NCBI GenBank assembly: GCA_002408445.1
Contig: DHSK01000023.1
Coordinates: 1-6,994 of the forward strand
From: Syntrophomonas sp. UBA5288
GTDB lineage: Bacteria; Bacillota; Syntrophomonadia; Syntrophomonadales; Syntrophomonadaceae
Direction: 5' to 3'
Length of the DNA stretch: 6,994 nt
Part shown: one piece after another, positions 1-6,178 of the stretch
How positions within the stretch are numbered: the stretch's first letter is position 1
Layout of the letters: each line of letters opens with the position of its first letter
Position numbers and translations under genes: made by a program
Notes under the pieces: generated by a model
What the model saw: the letters and a program-made list of their open reading frames with translations, nothing else
The model's database searches: none
Told to the model about the DNA's origin: nothing

Positions 1-248
1 TGCAGGGGTGGGGTGTTAAGGTTAGCGCAGCACCGGTAAAGGCGACTCTATATGGTTCGCCCATAACTTAGTTAGCCAAAATATCAATGCAACTATTAGC
101 ATTTCGGCACACACCAATGTAAATCCGGGGTGCAAGCGTTCTTAATACCCCAACCCGGCATAACTACCGCTATACTTATTTTAGGGTGCGACTAATATTC
201 CTTCCGATCACAATTAAGGACACAGGCCGGTGAAAAGAAATAACACAT
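1..248. other. Gene-free left flank
   Basis: I see no convincing gene in this stretch. A reading frame on the plus strand enters from the left edge and stops at 69-71 after 23 codons. On the minus strand an ATG at 62-64 opens a frame that runs off the left edge, but it has no Shine-Dalgarno sequence before it. These two lie on opposite strands of the same bases, so at most one is real, and neither is recognisable. The visible structure is an imperfect inverted repeat (2-20 with 141-159) and a small 5-bp hairpin inside it (41-45 with 57-61). Bases 160-248 show nothing I can name. Confidence 0.5.
2..159. repeat. Imperfect 19-bp inverted repeat enclosing about 120 bp
   Basis: Bases 2-20 (GCAGGGGTGGGGTGTTAAG) match the reverse complement of 141-159 (GCCGGGTTGGGGTATTAAG) at 16 of 19 positions without gaps; one of the mismatches becomes a G-U pair if the plus strand is transcribed. 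Inside the arms a short hairpin (GGCGA at 41-45, TCGCC at 57-61) and two direct copies of GTTAGC (21-26 and 71-76) are present. The layout resembles a small palindromic intergenic element or MITE with terminal repeats, but no target-site duplication can be checked because the left arm reaches the window edge. A structured RNA is the main alternative. No transposase is present. Confidence 0.4.
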
Positions 249-298
249 AAAAAACCAGCCCTGAGGCCCGCTCCTAGCGTTGGGGCCATAGGGCTGGC
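249..298 (-). terminator. Rho-independent terminator of the gcv operon
   Basis: On the minus strand an 8-bp stem (CCAGCCCT, read from 297 to 290, pairing with AGGGCTGG at 262-255) is extended by a 5-bp GGCCC/GGGCC stem (283-287 with 265-269) across a 2-by-2 internal loop, and is followed directly by six T residues (254-249). It lies about 64 bases beyond the lpdA stop codon and faces the right way to end the glycine cleavage transcript. Six A residues on the plus strand precede the stem, but no good T-run follows on that strand, so it should act mainly in the minus direction. Confidence 0.85.
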
Positions 299-361
299 TA
301 CGAAAAATGGTTGTGTGGTTGTTTTTTGCACACAACGGCTGTTAGTGCATATAGCTTTTCC

Positions 362-1735
362 CTATCTGGGAGCAAGATGAACCGCCTGGGCGTTTACATC
401 CATGACTGCTTCATACAGGGCTTCCCCCAGAGTTGGATGGGGATGGATTATAGCTGCTACTTCTTCCGTCTTCATTCCCCGGCTTACCATAGCCGTGGCT
501 TCCAGGATCAAATCGCTGGCATGGGGGCCAAGGATGTGTACTCCGATAATGGTGTCATTATCATCAGCCACCACCTTTACCATGCCGTCAATTTCTCCCA
601 TGGTTACCGCCTTGCCATTACCGGCGAAACGGAAGCGTCCGGTTTTTATATTAATACCCCGGGCCACAGCTTCCTCCTCGGTCAGACCTACCGCTGCAAT
701 TTCCGGGAAAGTAAAAATGCAGGCAGGTACTGCCTCATAGTTGACCCGGCTGGGCTGACCGGTCATTCTTTCTACCGCCACTTTCGCTTCTTCCGATGCA
801 ACATGGGCCAGCATCCTTTTGCCCACCACATCTCCCACCGCATAAAGTCCGGGAATATTGGTGGCATAGTTTTCATCCACCTGTATATAGCCGTGGTTCA
901 TCTCTACACCGAGCTGTTCCAGACCCAGTCCGGCTGTAAAAGGCTTGCGGCCTGCCGCCATCAGGACTACATCTGACGCAGTGCTGTTGCTCCCCTTCTT
1001 GTCTTCCCAGATGGCCTGTAATCCCGCCTCAGCCGGACAAATTTCTTTTACCATAGCACCAGTATGAACCGCAATACCCTGTTTTTTCAAAAACACGGTC
1101 ATCCTTTTCACGATTTCCCGGTCTATCGTATTAAGCAGGGCGGGCATGCCCTCCAGTACTGTGACTTGACTTCCAAATGCCCGGTAAATACAGGCAAATT
1201 CCAGACCTATGACCCCACCCCCAATTATAGTCAGATGCTGGGGCACCTCTTGCAGATCAAGCATCTCGTCACTGGTTATCACTCCGGGCAAGTCGGCGCC
1301 GGGGAGCAGCAGACGGGCTGGAATGGAACCGGAGGCTATCAGTATGTGCCGGGCGGATATGGTTTCGCCATTTACCTCGACCGCAGCAGGGTCGGCTACA
1401 ACGGCCTTACCCGCTATGACATTTACCCGGTAGGCCTTTAACAGGGAGACCACACCGCCTACTATGTTATCGACAATACGCTGTTTGCGTTCACCGGCTG
1501 CCTGCAGGTCAAATTCGATGCCGGCAGCCTTGACATTATATTCTTCCAATCGGGCCAGGGTATGAAGCACCTGGGCATTTTGAAAAAAAGCCTTGGTGGG
1601 AATGCATCCACGGTTGAGGCAGGTACCGCCCAAATCCTGTTTTTCCACCAGAGTAACCGTCATGCCCAGCTGCCGGGCTCTTATGGCGGCAACATAACCG
1701 GCCGGTCCTCCACCTATAACCACCAGATCCTGCAT
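362..1735 (-). CDS. lpdA: Dihydrolipoamide dehydrogenase (E3 / glycine cleavage L-protein)
   Basis: A 457-residue cytoplasmic flavoprotein that reoxidises dihydrolipoyl groups with NAD+, here most likely those of GcvH. Domain order is clear: FAD-binding Rossmann motif GGGPAG at residues 8-13 with an acidic E31 at the end of the next strand; redox-active disulfide GGTCLNRGCIPTK with C39 and C44; a second Rossmann motif IGGGVIGLEF at 171-180, followed by E195, which is typical of NAD+ rather than NADP+ use; the second FAD motif ATNIPGLYAVGDV at 291-303; and the C-terminal dimerisation domain with HPHPTLGE, giving the catalytic dyad H433-E438. There is no N-terminal lipoyl domain. The ATG has a strong Shine-Dalgarno 9 bases upstream. 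It begins 3 bases after the gcvPB stop and is the last gene before the terminator. Its place in the gcv operon argues for a dedicated L-protein, although E3 enzymes can also serve 2-oxoacid dehydrogenases; none of those is seen here. Confidence 0.95.
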   Translation of the reverse strand: MQDLVVIGGGPAGYVAAIRARQLGMTVTLVEKQDLGGTCLNRGCIPTKAFFQNAQVLHTLARLEEYNVKAAGIEFDLQAAGERKQRIVDNIVGGVVSLLKAYRVNVIAGKAVVADPAAVEVNGETISARHILIASGSIPARLLLPGADLPGVITSDEMLDLQEVPQHLTIIGGGVIGLEFACIYRAFGSQVTVLEGMPALLNTIDREIVKRMTVFLKKQGIAVHTGAMVKEICPAEAGLQAIWEDKKGSNSTASDVVLMAAGRKPFTAGLGLEQLGVEMNHGYIQVDENYATNIPGLYAVGDVVGKRMLAHVASEEAKVAVERMTGQPSRVNYEAVPACIFTFPEIAAVGLTEEEAVARGINIKTGRFRFAGNGKAVTMGEIDGMVKVVADDNDTIIGVHILGPHASDLILEATAMVSRGMKTEEVAAIIHPHPTLGEALYEAVMDVNAQAVHLAPR

Positions 1736-1738
1736 AAG

Positions 1739-3181
1739 TTATTGTCCCTCCCATTTCAATACCGGTTTGCGGGCAGCAGTGACCTCGTCAACCCGTTTTA
1801 TGACGGTAGTGTGAGGAGCGGTTTTTACGGTATCCGGCTCATTTTCCGCTTCCCGGGCAATGGTCAGCAGGGCCTCGGCGAAATCATCCAGCCGTTCCCG
1901 GCTTTCGGTTTCGGTCGGTTCAATCATTAGTGCTTCATGTACAATGAGCGGAAAATAAACCGTAGGCGGATGATAACCGAAGTCCATCAGCCGTTTGGCT
2001 ATATCCAGAGTTGCTACACCATGCTGGTGCTGATTTTTGTTGGTAGCGACAAATTCATGTTTGCATATACGATTAAAAGGCACTTCATAGGTGGGCTGCA
2101 AACGGCAGCGCAGGTAATTGGCATTTAATACGGCTTGTTCGCAGGCTTCCTTTATGCCCTTTCCGCCTAATGCCTTCATATAGGTGTAAGCTTTTACAAT
2201 TACACCAAAATTGCCGTTAAATGCTTTGACCCGACCTATGGACAAGGGCCGGTCATAATCCCAGTAATAACGGTCGTCCTTTTTGGCGACCAGCGGGCAG
2301 GGCAGATAGCCGGCCAGATATTCTTTTACCCCCACCGGGCCGGAACCCGGTCCACCGCCGCCATGCGGCGTGCTGAAGGTTTTGTGCAGGTTGCTGTGCA
2401 CAATATCAAAACCCATATCTCCCGGCCGGGTTACACCCATTATCCCGTTCAGGTTGGCGCCGTCATAATACAAGAGTCCCCCGCCCTCATGCACTATGGC
2501 GGCAATCTCTTTAATATCTTCTTCGAATAAACCCAGGGTATTGGGGTTGGTGAGCATCAATCCGGCTATGTCAGGTCCCATGTGGGCCTTAAGATCTTCC
2601 AGGTCCACCAAACCACGACTATTGGATTTTATCTCAATAACTTCATAGCCTACCACATTAGAGCTGGCCGGGTTGGTTCCATGCGCACTATCCGGAACCA
2701 TCATTTTGGTCCGGTTATAGTCGCCGCGGTGATTATGATATGCCTTTATAATCATTACCCCGGTCAACTCACCATGAGCTCCCGCCGCAGGCTGCAGGGT
2801 AAACTGGTCCATACCGGTTATTTCAGACAGCATACGGCCTGTCTCATACATTATCTCAAGTGCACCCTGCACCGTTTCTTCCGGCTGATAAGGGTGAATA
2901 CAGGCAAAACCGGGCAGGCGGGCGGCCCACTCATTGATTTTAGGATTATATTTCATGGTACAGGAGCCTAACGGATAGAGTCCGTCGTCAACCCCGTAAG
3001 CCCGATGGGACAGACCCACGAAGTGTCTTACCGCTTCAACTTCACTTACATCAGGCAATACCGGTTCAGTATCACGTAAAAACCGGGCCGGAATATTAAT
3101 AGGCTGCTCCGGGACATCACAGGGGGGCAGATCAAAGGCATTGCTGCCCGGTGCGCTTTTTTCAAAAATAAGCTTACTCAT
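1739..3181 (-). CDS. gcvPB: Glycine dehydrogenase (decarboxylating) subunit 2, P-protein C-terminal half
   Basis: A 480-residue PLP-dependent subunit that forms the glycine decarboxylase with GcvPA. It holds the cofactor: the Schiff-base lysine is K267 in SNLHKTFSTPHGGGGPG, and the pyridine-facing aspartate is probably D240 in YYDGANLN. Other family signatures are LGSCTMKYNPK (71-81), HPYQPEE (96-102), QPAAGAHGE (130-138) and PDSAHGTNPASSN (163-175). Length is normal for the split form; in many other organisms this half is fused to GcvPA as one protein of about 950 residues. The ATG overlaps the end of gcvPA by 8 bases, and an AGGAGGGA site lies 6 bases upstream, so equimolar synthesis of the two halves by coupled translation is likely. 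The last codons carry the lpdA ribosome binding site. No truncation or missing motif is visible. Confidence 0.97.
   Translation of the reverse strand: MSKLIFEKSAPGSNAFDLPPCDVPEQPINIPARFLRDTEPVLPDVSEVEAVRHFVGLSHRAYGVDDGLYPLGSCTMKYNPKINEWAARLPGFACIHPYQPEETVQGALEIMYETGRMLSEITGMDQFTLQPAAGAHGELTGVMIIKAYHNHRGDYNRTKMMVPDSAHGTNPASSNVVGYEVIEIKSNSRGLVDLEDLKAHMGPDIAGLMLTNPNTLGLFEEDIKEIAAIVHEGGGLLYYDGANLNGIMGVTRPGDMGFDIVHSNLHKTFSTPHGGGGPGSGPVGVKEYLAGYLPCPLVAKKDDRYYWDYDRPLSIGRVKAFNGNFGVIVKAYTYMKALGGKGIKEACEQAVLNANYLRCRLQPTYEVPFNRICKHEFVATNKNQHQHGVATLDIAKRLMDFGYHPPTVYFPLIVHEALMIEPTETESRERLDDFAEALLTIAREAENEPDTVKTAPHTTVIKRVDEVTAARKPVLKWEGQ
1745..1752 (-). promoter_or_regulatory. Ribosome binding site of lpdA inside the gcvPB 3' end
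   Basis: The minus strand reads GGGAGGGA, 9 bases before the lpdA ATG. These bases are also the Trp-Glu-Gly-Gln codons that end gcvPB, so ribosomes finishing gcvPB cover the lpdA start site. This favours translational coupling and supports the chosen lpdA start. Confidence 0.8.
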
Positions 3182-4490
3182 TCTTCATCCCTCCTATGAC
3201 CTGCACCAGTTTATCTATCTCCTGGCGGGTGCGTTTTTCCGTAAAAGCAAAGAGCAAAGCATCCTCCAGCTCGTAACCGCCGATAATGCCGTTGGACAAT
3301 AAGCGCCGGTTTACCGTCTGGGGATCATCTACTTTAATGGCAAATTCACGGAAAAAGGGGGCCTGATATTTTAAAGCCAGGCCGGCATCAGTAAATGCTT
3401 TACTGGCGTATAGAGCCAGTTGATGAGACCTCAGAGCTATTTCTTTCAAGCCCCGGGGGCCTACCAGGGTAAAATAAATGGCTGCGGCCAAAGCATTTAA
3501 GGCCTGATTGGAGCATATGTTGGAAGTCGCTTTTTCACGACGGATGTGCTGTTCGCGCGCCTGCAGGGTAAGTACAAAAGACCGGCGGCCTTCCTGGTCC
3601 AAAGTTTGTCCCACTATACGGCCGGGACTTTTACGCATCAGCTTTTTGGAAACCGCCAGGAACCCCAGATAGGGTCCGCCGAAACTGAGGCTGCTGCCGA
3701 GCGACTGCCCCTCGCCTGCCACTATGTCGGCTCCCCATTCGGCCGGTGGTTTGAGTAAAGCCAGCGAAATGGGATCAGCGACCATTATCAGCATTCCCTT
3801 GACGCCATGTATGGTTTGTTCCGCTGCCTGAATATCCTCCAGATTGCCGTAGAAATTGGGCTGCTGTATTACTATGCAGGCCGTATCCCGGTCAATCCCG
3901 GCGATAAATTTTTCATCCAGCACCCCATTGGGACAAGGTATGGTTTCAATTTGAGTGTTGCCCGAAATGGCATAGGTCTTTAAAACCTGAAGATACTCCG
4001 GATGTATTGTGTCCGGAACCAGCACCTTGCTGCGCCTGGTAGATTCACAAGCCAGAGCGCAGGCTTCAGCCAGGGCGGTGGCCCCGTCGTACATGGAAGC
4101 ATTGGCAACATCCATACCGGTCAGATTGCATATAAGGGTCTGATATTCAAAAATGGATTGCAGGATACCCTGGCTGATCTCCGCCTGGTAGGGAGTATAG
4201 GCGGTATAAAATTCCGAACGCATGAGCATCTGGTCCAGAGCAGCGGGAATATAATGGTCGTAGGCTCCGGCCCCCAGGAAACAGGGCATCTGTTCCACAT
4301 TGACATTGCGGCCGGCCAGTTCATTTAGTTTTTGTTTTATCTCCATTTCGGTCATACCCGGTCCCAGGTCGAGTTCGCGGCCTAATTGCAGTTCCTGCGG
4401 TATGTCGTTAAATAAATCTTCTATCTGGTTTAACCCGATATCTTTCAGCATATCCAGGGCAACCTGCGAAGAGTTGGGAGTATATCTCAT
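3174..4490 (-). CDS. gcvPA: Glycine dehydrogenase (decarboxylating) subunit 1, P-protein N-terminal half
   Basis: A 438-residue fold-type I aminotransferase-like subunit that pairs with GcvPB in glycine decarboxylase. Recognisable family blocks are the N-terminal RYTPNSSQVALDMLKDIG (2-19), the very conserved FLGAGAYDHYIPAALDQM (71-88), FYTAYTPYQAEISQGILQ (94-111), the ASMYDGATALAEA block (131-143), GEGQSLG near 259-265 and GGPYLGFLA at 271-279. As expected for this half, it has no PLP-binding lysine motif; the cofactor sits in GcvPB. The frame is open 21 codons further upstream, but that extension would overlap gcvH by 59 bases, is basic and not family-like. The start used here begins with MRYTPNS, has a GGGAG site 9 bases upstream, and leaves a 4-base gap after the gcvH stop. 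The gene ends with an 8-base overlap with gcvPB. Confidence 0.96.
   Translation of the reverse strand: MRYTPNSSQVALDMLKDIGLNQIEDLFNDIPQELQLGRELDLGPGMTEMEIKQKLNELAGRNVNVEQMPCFLGAGAYDHYIPAALDQMLMRSEFYTAYTPYQAEISQGILQSIFEYQTLICNLTGMDVANASMYDGATALAEACALACESTRRSKVLVPDTIHPEYLQVLKTYAISGNTQIETIPCPNGVLDEKFIAGIDRDTACIVIQQPNFYGNLEDIQAAEQTIHGVKGMLIMVADPISLALLKPPAEWGADIVAGEGQSLGSSLSFGGPYLGFLAVSKKLMRKSPGRIVGQTLDQEGRRSFVLTLQAREQHIRREKATSNICSNQALNALAAAIYFTLVGPRGLKEIALRSHQLALYASKAFTDAGLALKYQAPFFREFAIKVDDPQTVNRRLLSNGIIGGYELEDALLFAFTEKRTRQEIDKLVQVIGGMKNE
3188..3195 (-). promoter_or_regulatory. Ribosome binding site of gcvPB inside gcvPA
   Basis: AGGAGGGA on the minus strand lies 6 bases before the gcvPB ATG and within the last codons of gcvPA (Gly-Gly-Met-Lys-Asn-Glu). 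It fixes the gcvPB start at the ATG that overlaps the gcvPA stop region by 8 bases. Confidence 0.8.
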
Positions 4491-4494
4491 GCTT

Positions 4495-4896
4495 TTATTC
4501 TCCCTTCTGCTCCTCTTCCTGTTGGAGGCACAGTTGTTCGTATGCGGCAGCATTCATTAAACCTTGCAGACCATCAGAATTGCTCATTTCCACTGCCAGT
4601 ATCCAGTTTTCATAAGGTTCTTCATTAAGTTTTTCCGGAGCTTCTTCCAGTTCGGCATTGGCTTCGGCCACGGTCCCGGCCACGGCACTGTAAACCGAGG
4701 ATACCGCCTTGACTGACTCAATAACGGCGACGGAATTTCCGGCTTCTACTTCTGTATCAACTTCAGGTAATTCTACAAAAACGATGTCACCCAGGTGCTC
4801 CTGGGCAAAATCCGTAATCCCGATCCAGACCTTCTGTCCTTCAACTTTGACCCATTCATGATCTTTGGTGTATAACAATTCCTCCGGTATTCTCAT
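4495..4896 (-). CDS. gcvH: Glycine cleavage system H-protein (lipoyl carrier)
   Basis: A 133-residue mobile lipoyl-domain protein that shuttles the aminomethyl intermediate between the P-protein, T-protein and L-protein. The start LYTKDHEWVKVEG, the ITDFAQEHLGDIVFVELPEV block (27-46) and the lipoylation loop IESVKAVS are typical; K63 is the modified lysine. The family end pattern with NEEPYENWIL (91-100) is also present. The last dozen residues (QLCLQQEEEQKGE) are acidic and glutamine-rich, slightly longer than in many relatives, and their final codons hold the gcvPA ribosome binding site. The ATG has GGAGGGA 7 bases upstream. The gap from gcvT is 38 bases. Lipoylation needs lipoate-attachment enzymes that are not in this window. 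Confidence 0.97.
   Translation of the reverse strand: MRIPEELLYTKDHEWVKVEGQKVWIGITDFAQEHLGDIVFVELPEVDTEVEAGNSVAVIESVKAVSSVYSAVAGTVAEANAELEEAPEKLNEEPYENWILAVEMSNSDGLQGLMNAAAYEQLCLQQEEEQKGE
4499..4506 (-). promoter_or_regulatory. Ribosome binding site of gcvPA inside the gcvH 3' end
   Basis: AAGGGAGA on the minus strand, with the GGGAG core 9 bases before the gcvPA ATG, also encodes the Lys-Gly-Glu end of GcvH. It decides between the two possible gcvPA starts in favour of the shorter protein, and it makes gcvH-gcvPA translation likely to be coupled. Confidence 0.75.
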
Positions 4897-4903
4897 TTAA
4901 ATA

Positions 4904-4910
4904 TCCCTCC
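4904..4910 (-). promoter_or_regulatory. Ribosome binding site of gcvH
   Basis: GGAGGGA on the minus strand lies 7 bases before the gcvH ATG, in the 38-base gap after gcvT. It is the only gcv Shine-Dalgarno besides that of gcvT that does not overlap a coding sequence. No terminator or promoter is evident in this AT-rich gap, so gcvH should be read from the gcvT transcript. Confidence 0.75.
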
Positions 4911-4934
4911 ATTTAATATTTTAAAATTGGTAAA

Positions 4935-6038
4935 TTATTTATTACGGCGCGTCTTCTTACTGTAGAAAATTCCCTTGCCAATGCGGGCCTTAACCGGTTT
5001 ATCACGTATTACAATATCTATCTCTTCCCCGGGTGCGCTGTATTCCCGCGGAATAAGGGCCAGACCGATGCCTTTGCCAAAGGTGGGTGAATGCATGCCG
5101 GTGGTTACCCAGCCTATATCTTGGCCGTTCTTTTGAATATGGTAGTGGGAACGGGGAATCCCCCGCCCGGTCATTTCAAATTCTGCCAGGACCCGACCCG
5201 AATTGTTGTTCTTTTGCTCCAGGAGAGCATCACGTCCGATAAAATCGCCCCGATCCAGTTTTACGAATATGTTGAGCCCGGCTTCCAGAGGGGTAATATC
5301 TTGATCCATCTCCTGACCGTAAAGCGGTAGTTTGGCTTCAAAACGAAGTGTATCACGTGCTCCCAGACCAATCGGAGCAATATCCTCGCCGCCGGCTGCC
5401 AGTATTTCTTCCCACAAGACGCAGGCATCTTCAGCGGGACAGTAAAGTTCAAAGCCATCTTCACCGGTATAGCCGGTCCGTGATACTATACACTCAATAC
5501 CGGCTACTTTAACGGCCGGCAGAAACCAGAAAAATTTTATGCTATCCAAAGCGGTATCGGTTAGTTTTTGCAGTATAGACTGAGCCAATGGGCCCTGTAC
5601 CGCTAACTGAGCATAATCTCCGGACCGGTCGATAATGTCCACTCCCGGATAAGCATGTTCTTTAATCCAGGCAAAATCCTTTTCACAGTTGGAGGCATTT
5701 ACTACCAACAGAAAATGCTGCGGGTCGTACCGGTAAATCAGCAAATCATCAACTACCCCGCCATTCTCATAACACATGGGACTGTACTGAATTTGCCGGT
5801 CTTTTAAAGTGGTAATATCATTGGTGACTAAATGATTAATAAAGTCTTCCGCCTTTTCGCCCGTAACTCCAATTTCTCCCATATGGGATACGTCAAAAAG
5901 TCCTGCCTTTTCACGTACCATCTGGTGTTCCTTGATGATACTGTCATACTGAACCGGAAGCTCCCATCCGCCGAAATCAATAATCTTCCCGCCATATTTT
6001 TGATGAACCATGTATAGCGGTGTCCTTTTCAATCCCAT
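4935..6038 (-). CDS. gcvT: Aminomethyltransferase (glycine cleavage T-protein)
   Basis: A 367-residue cytoplasmic enzyme that takes the aminomethyl group from GcvH, releases ammonia and forms 5,10-methylene-tetrahydrofolate. The N-terminal segment LKRTPLYMVHQKYGGKIIDFGGWELP (3-28) and DVSHMGEI (49-56) are standard. The folate-site aspartate is one of the D97-D98 pair in GGVVDDLLIY, RTGYTGEDGFELYC (187-200) is the diagnostic T-protein block, and LGARDTLRFEAKLPLYGQE (225-243) and the C-terminal beta-barrel domain with GRGIPRSHYHI and GMHSPTFGKGIGLALIP follow. Length is normal. The ATG is preceded by AAGGAGGAG at 7 bases, the strongest site of the operon. It is the first gene of the operon, with 140 bases between it and the upstream gene. 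Its close relatives in sarcosine and dimethylglycine metabolism are less likely because the neighbours are gcvH and gcvP. Confidence 0.97.
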   Translation of the reverse strand: MGLKRTPLYMVHQKYGGKIIDFGGWELPVQYDSIIKEHQMVREKAGLFDVSHMGEIGVTGEKAEDFINHLVTNDITTLKDRQIQYSPMCYENGGVVDDLLIYRYDPQHFLLVVNASNCEKDFAWIKEHAYPGVDIIDRSGDYAQLAVQGPLAQSILQKLTDTALDSIKFFWFLPAVKVAGIECIVSRTGYTGEDGFELYCPAEDACVLWEEILAAGGEDIAPIGLGARDTLRFEAKLPLYGQEMDQDITPLEAGLNIFVKLDRGDFIGRDALLEQKNNNSGRVLAEFEMTGRGIPRSHYHIQKNGQDIGWVTTGMHSPTFGKGIGLALIPREYSAPGEEIDIVIRDKPVKARIGKGIFYSKKTRRNK

Positions 6039-6045
6039 TAAGGTA

Positions 6046-6054
6046 CTCCTCCTT
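6046..6054 (-). promoter_or_regulatory. Ribosome binding site of gcvT
   Basis: AAGGAGGAG on the minus strand lies 7 bases before the gcvT ATG. It is a near-consensus site and sits four bases downstream of an inverted-repeat arm, so its accessibility could depend on that stem. Confidence 0.8.
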
Positions 6055-6057
6055 CGA

Positions 6058-6091
6058 ATTTCAAAAGTAATGCAACTAAACCATTTGAAAT
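6058..6091 (-). promoter_or_regulatory. 8-bp inverted repeat in the gcvT leader, possible operator or 5' stem-loop
   Basis: ATTTCAAA (6058-6065) and TTTGAAAT (6084-6091) are perfect reverse complements separated by 18 bases. In the minus-strand transcript this would give a weak, AT-rich stem-loop close to the predicted 5' end and directly before the gcvT ribosome binding site. As DNA it could instead be a dyad for a repressor, placed just downstream of the TATAAT-like box. Eight-base AT-rich repeats also arise by chance, so this is only a candidate. Confidence 0.3.
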
Positions 6092-6100
6092 GTTAATAGA

Positions 6101-6106
6101 ATTATA
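6101..6106 (-). promoter_or_regulatory. Candidate -10 box for the gcv operon
   Basis: The minus strand reads TATAAT at this position in an AT-rich stretch between the upstream terminator and gcvT. It would start transcription near 6094 and give a leader of about 55 bases. No good TTGACA box lies 16-18 bases further upstream; the spot falls in the right arm of the terminator as read on the minus strand (ACAGGA or AACAGG). The call therefore rests on the -10 match, the position after a terminator and the lack of another candidate. Confidence 0.35.
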
Positions 6107-6116
6107 TAAATAAACT

Positions 6117-6145
6117 AAAAAATCCTGTTTAAGTGCAGGATTTTT
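6117..6145 (-). terminator. Bidirectional-looking terminator between the phosphoesterase gene and gcvT
   Basis: AAAAATCCTG (6118-6127) and CAGGATTTTT (6136-6145) form a perfect 10-bp stem with an 8-base loop. Read on the minus strand the stem is followed by T residues continuing to 6117, and on the plus strand it ends in five T residues, so it has the form of a terminator in both directions. It lies about 34 bases past the stop of the phosphoesterase gene. Since no plus-strand gene approaches it, its job here is most likely to end the rdgB-phosphoesterase transcript and insulate the gcv operon. The GC core is only about five pairs, so termination may be partial. Confidence 0.65.
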
Positions 6146-6178
6146 ACATTTTTCCAATTATATATTATCATCCAATTA

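Noticed and set aside
1..240. tRNA, rRNA or integron attC-type site
   Set aside because: A GGTTCGCC stretch at 54-61 looked like a T-arm and the GTTAGC/GTTAAG pieces recalled attC core sites, but no acceptor or anticodon stems, no matching arm spacing and no integrase or cassette gene could be found.
311..976. 221-codon plus-strand open frame opposite lpdA
   Set aside because: It is antisense to well-conserved lpdA codons, has no recognisable motif, and gives a composition typical of shadow frames.
2582..2971. 129-codon plus-strand open frame opposite gcvPB
   Set aside because: It lies wholly inside a conserved gene on the other strand, and no ribosome binding site or family motif supports it.
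3174..4553. Longer version of gcvPA with a basic 21-residue N-terminal extension
   Set aside because: It would overlap gcvH by 59 bases, the extension is not like the family, and the internal ATG at 4488-4490 has a correctly spaced ribosome binding site and begins with the typical MRYTPNS.
6039..6178. Glycine riboswitch before gcvT
   Set aside because: The gap is short, mostly A and T, and taken up by a terminator and a promoter-like box; no aptamer-like conserved segments were visible.
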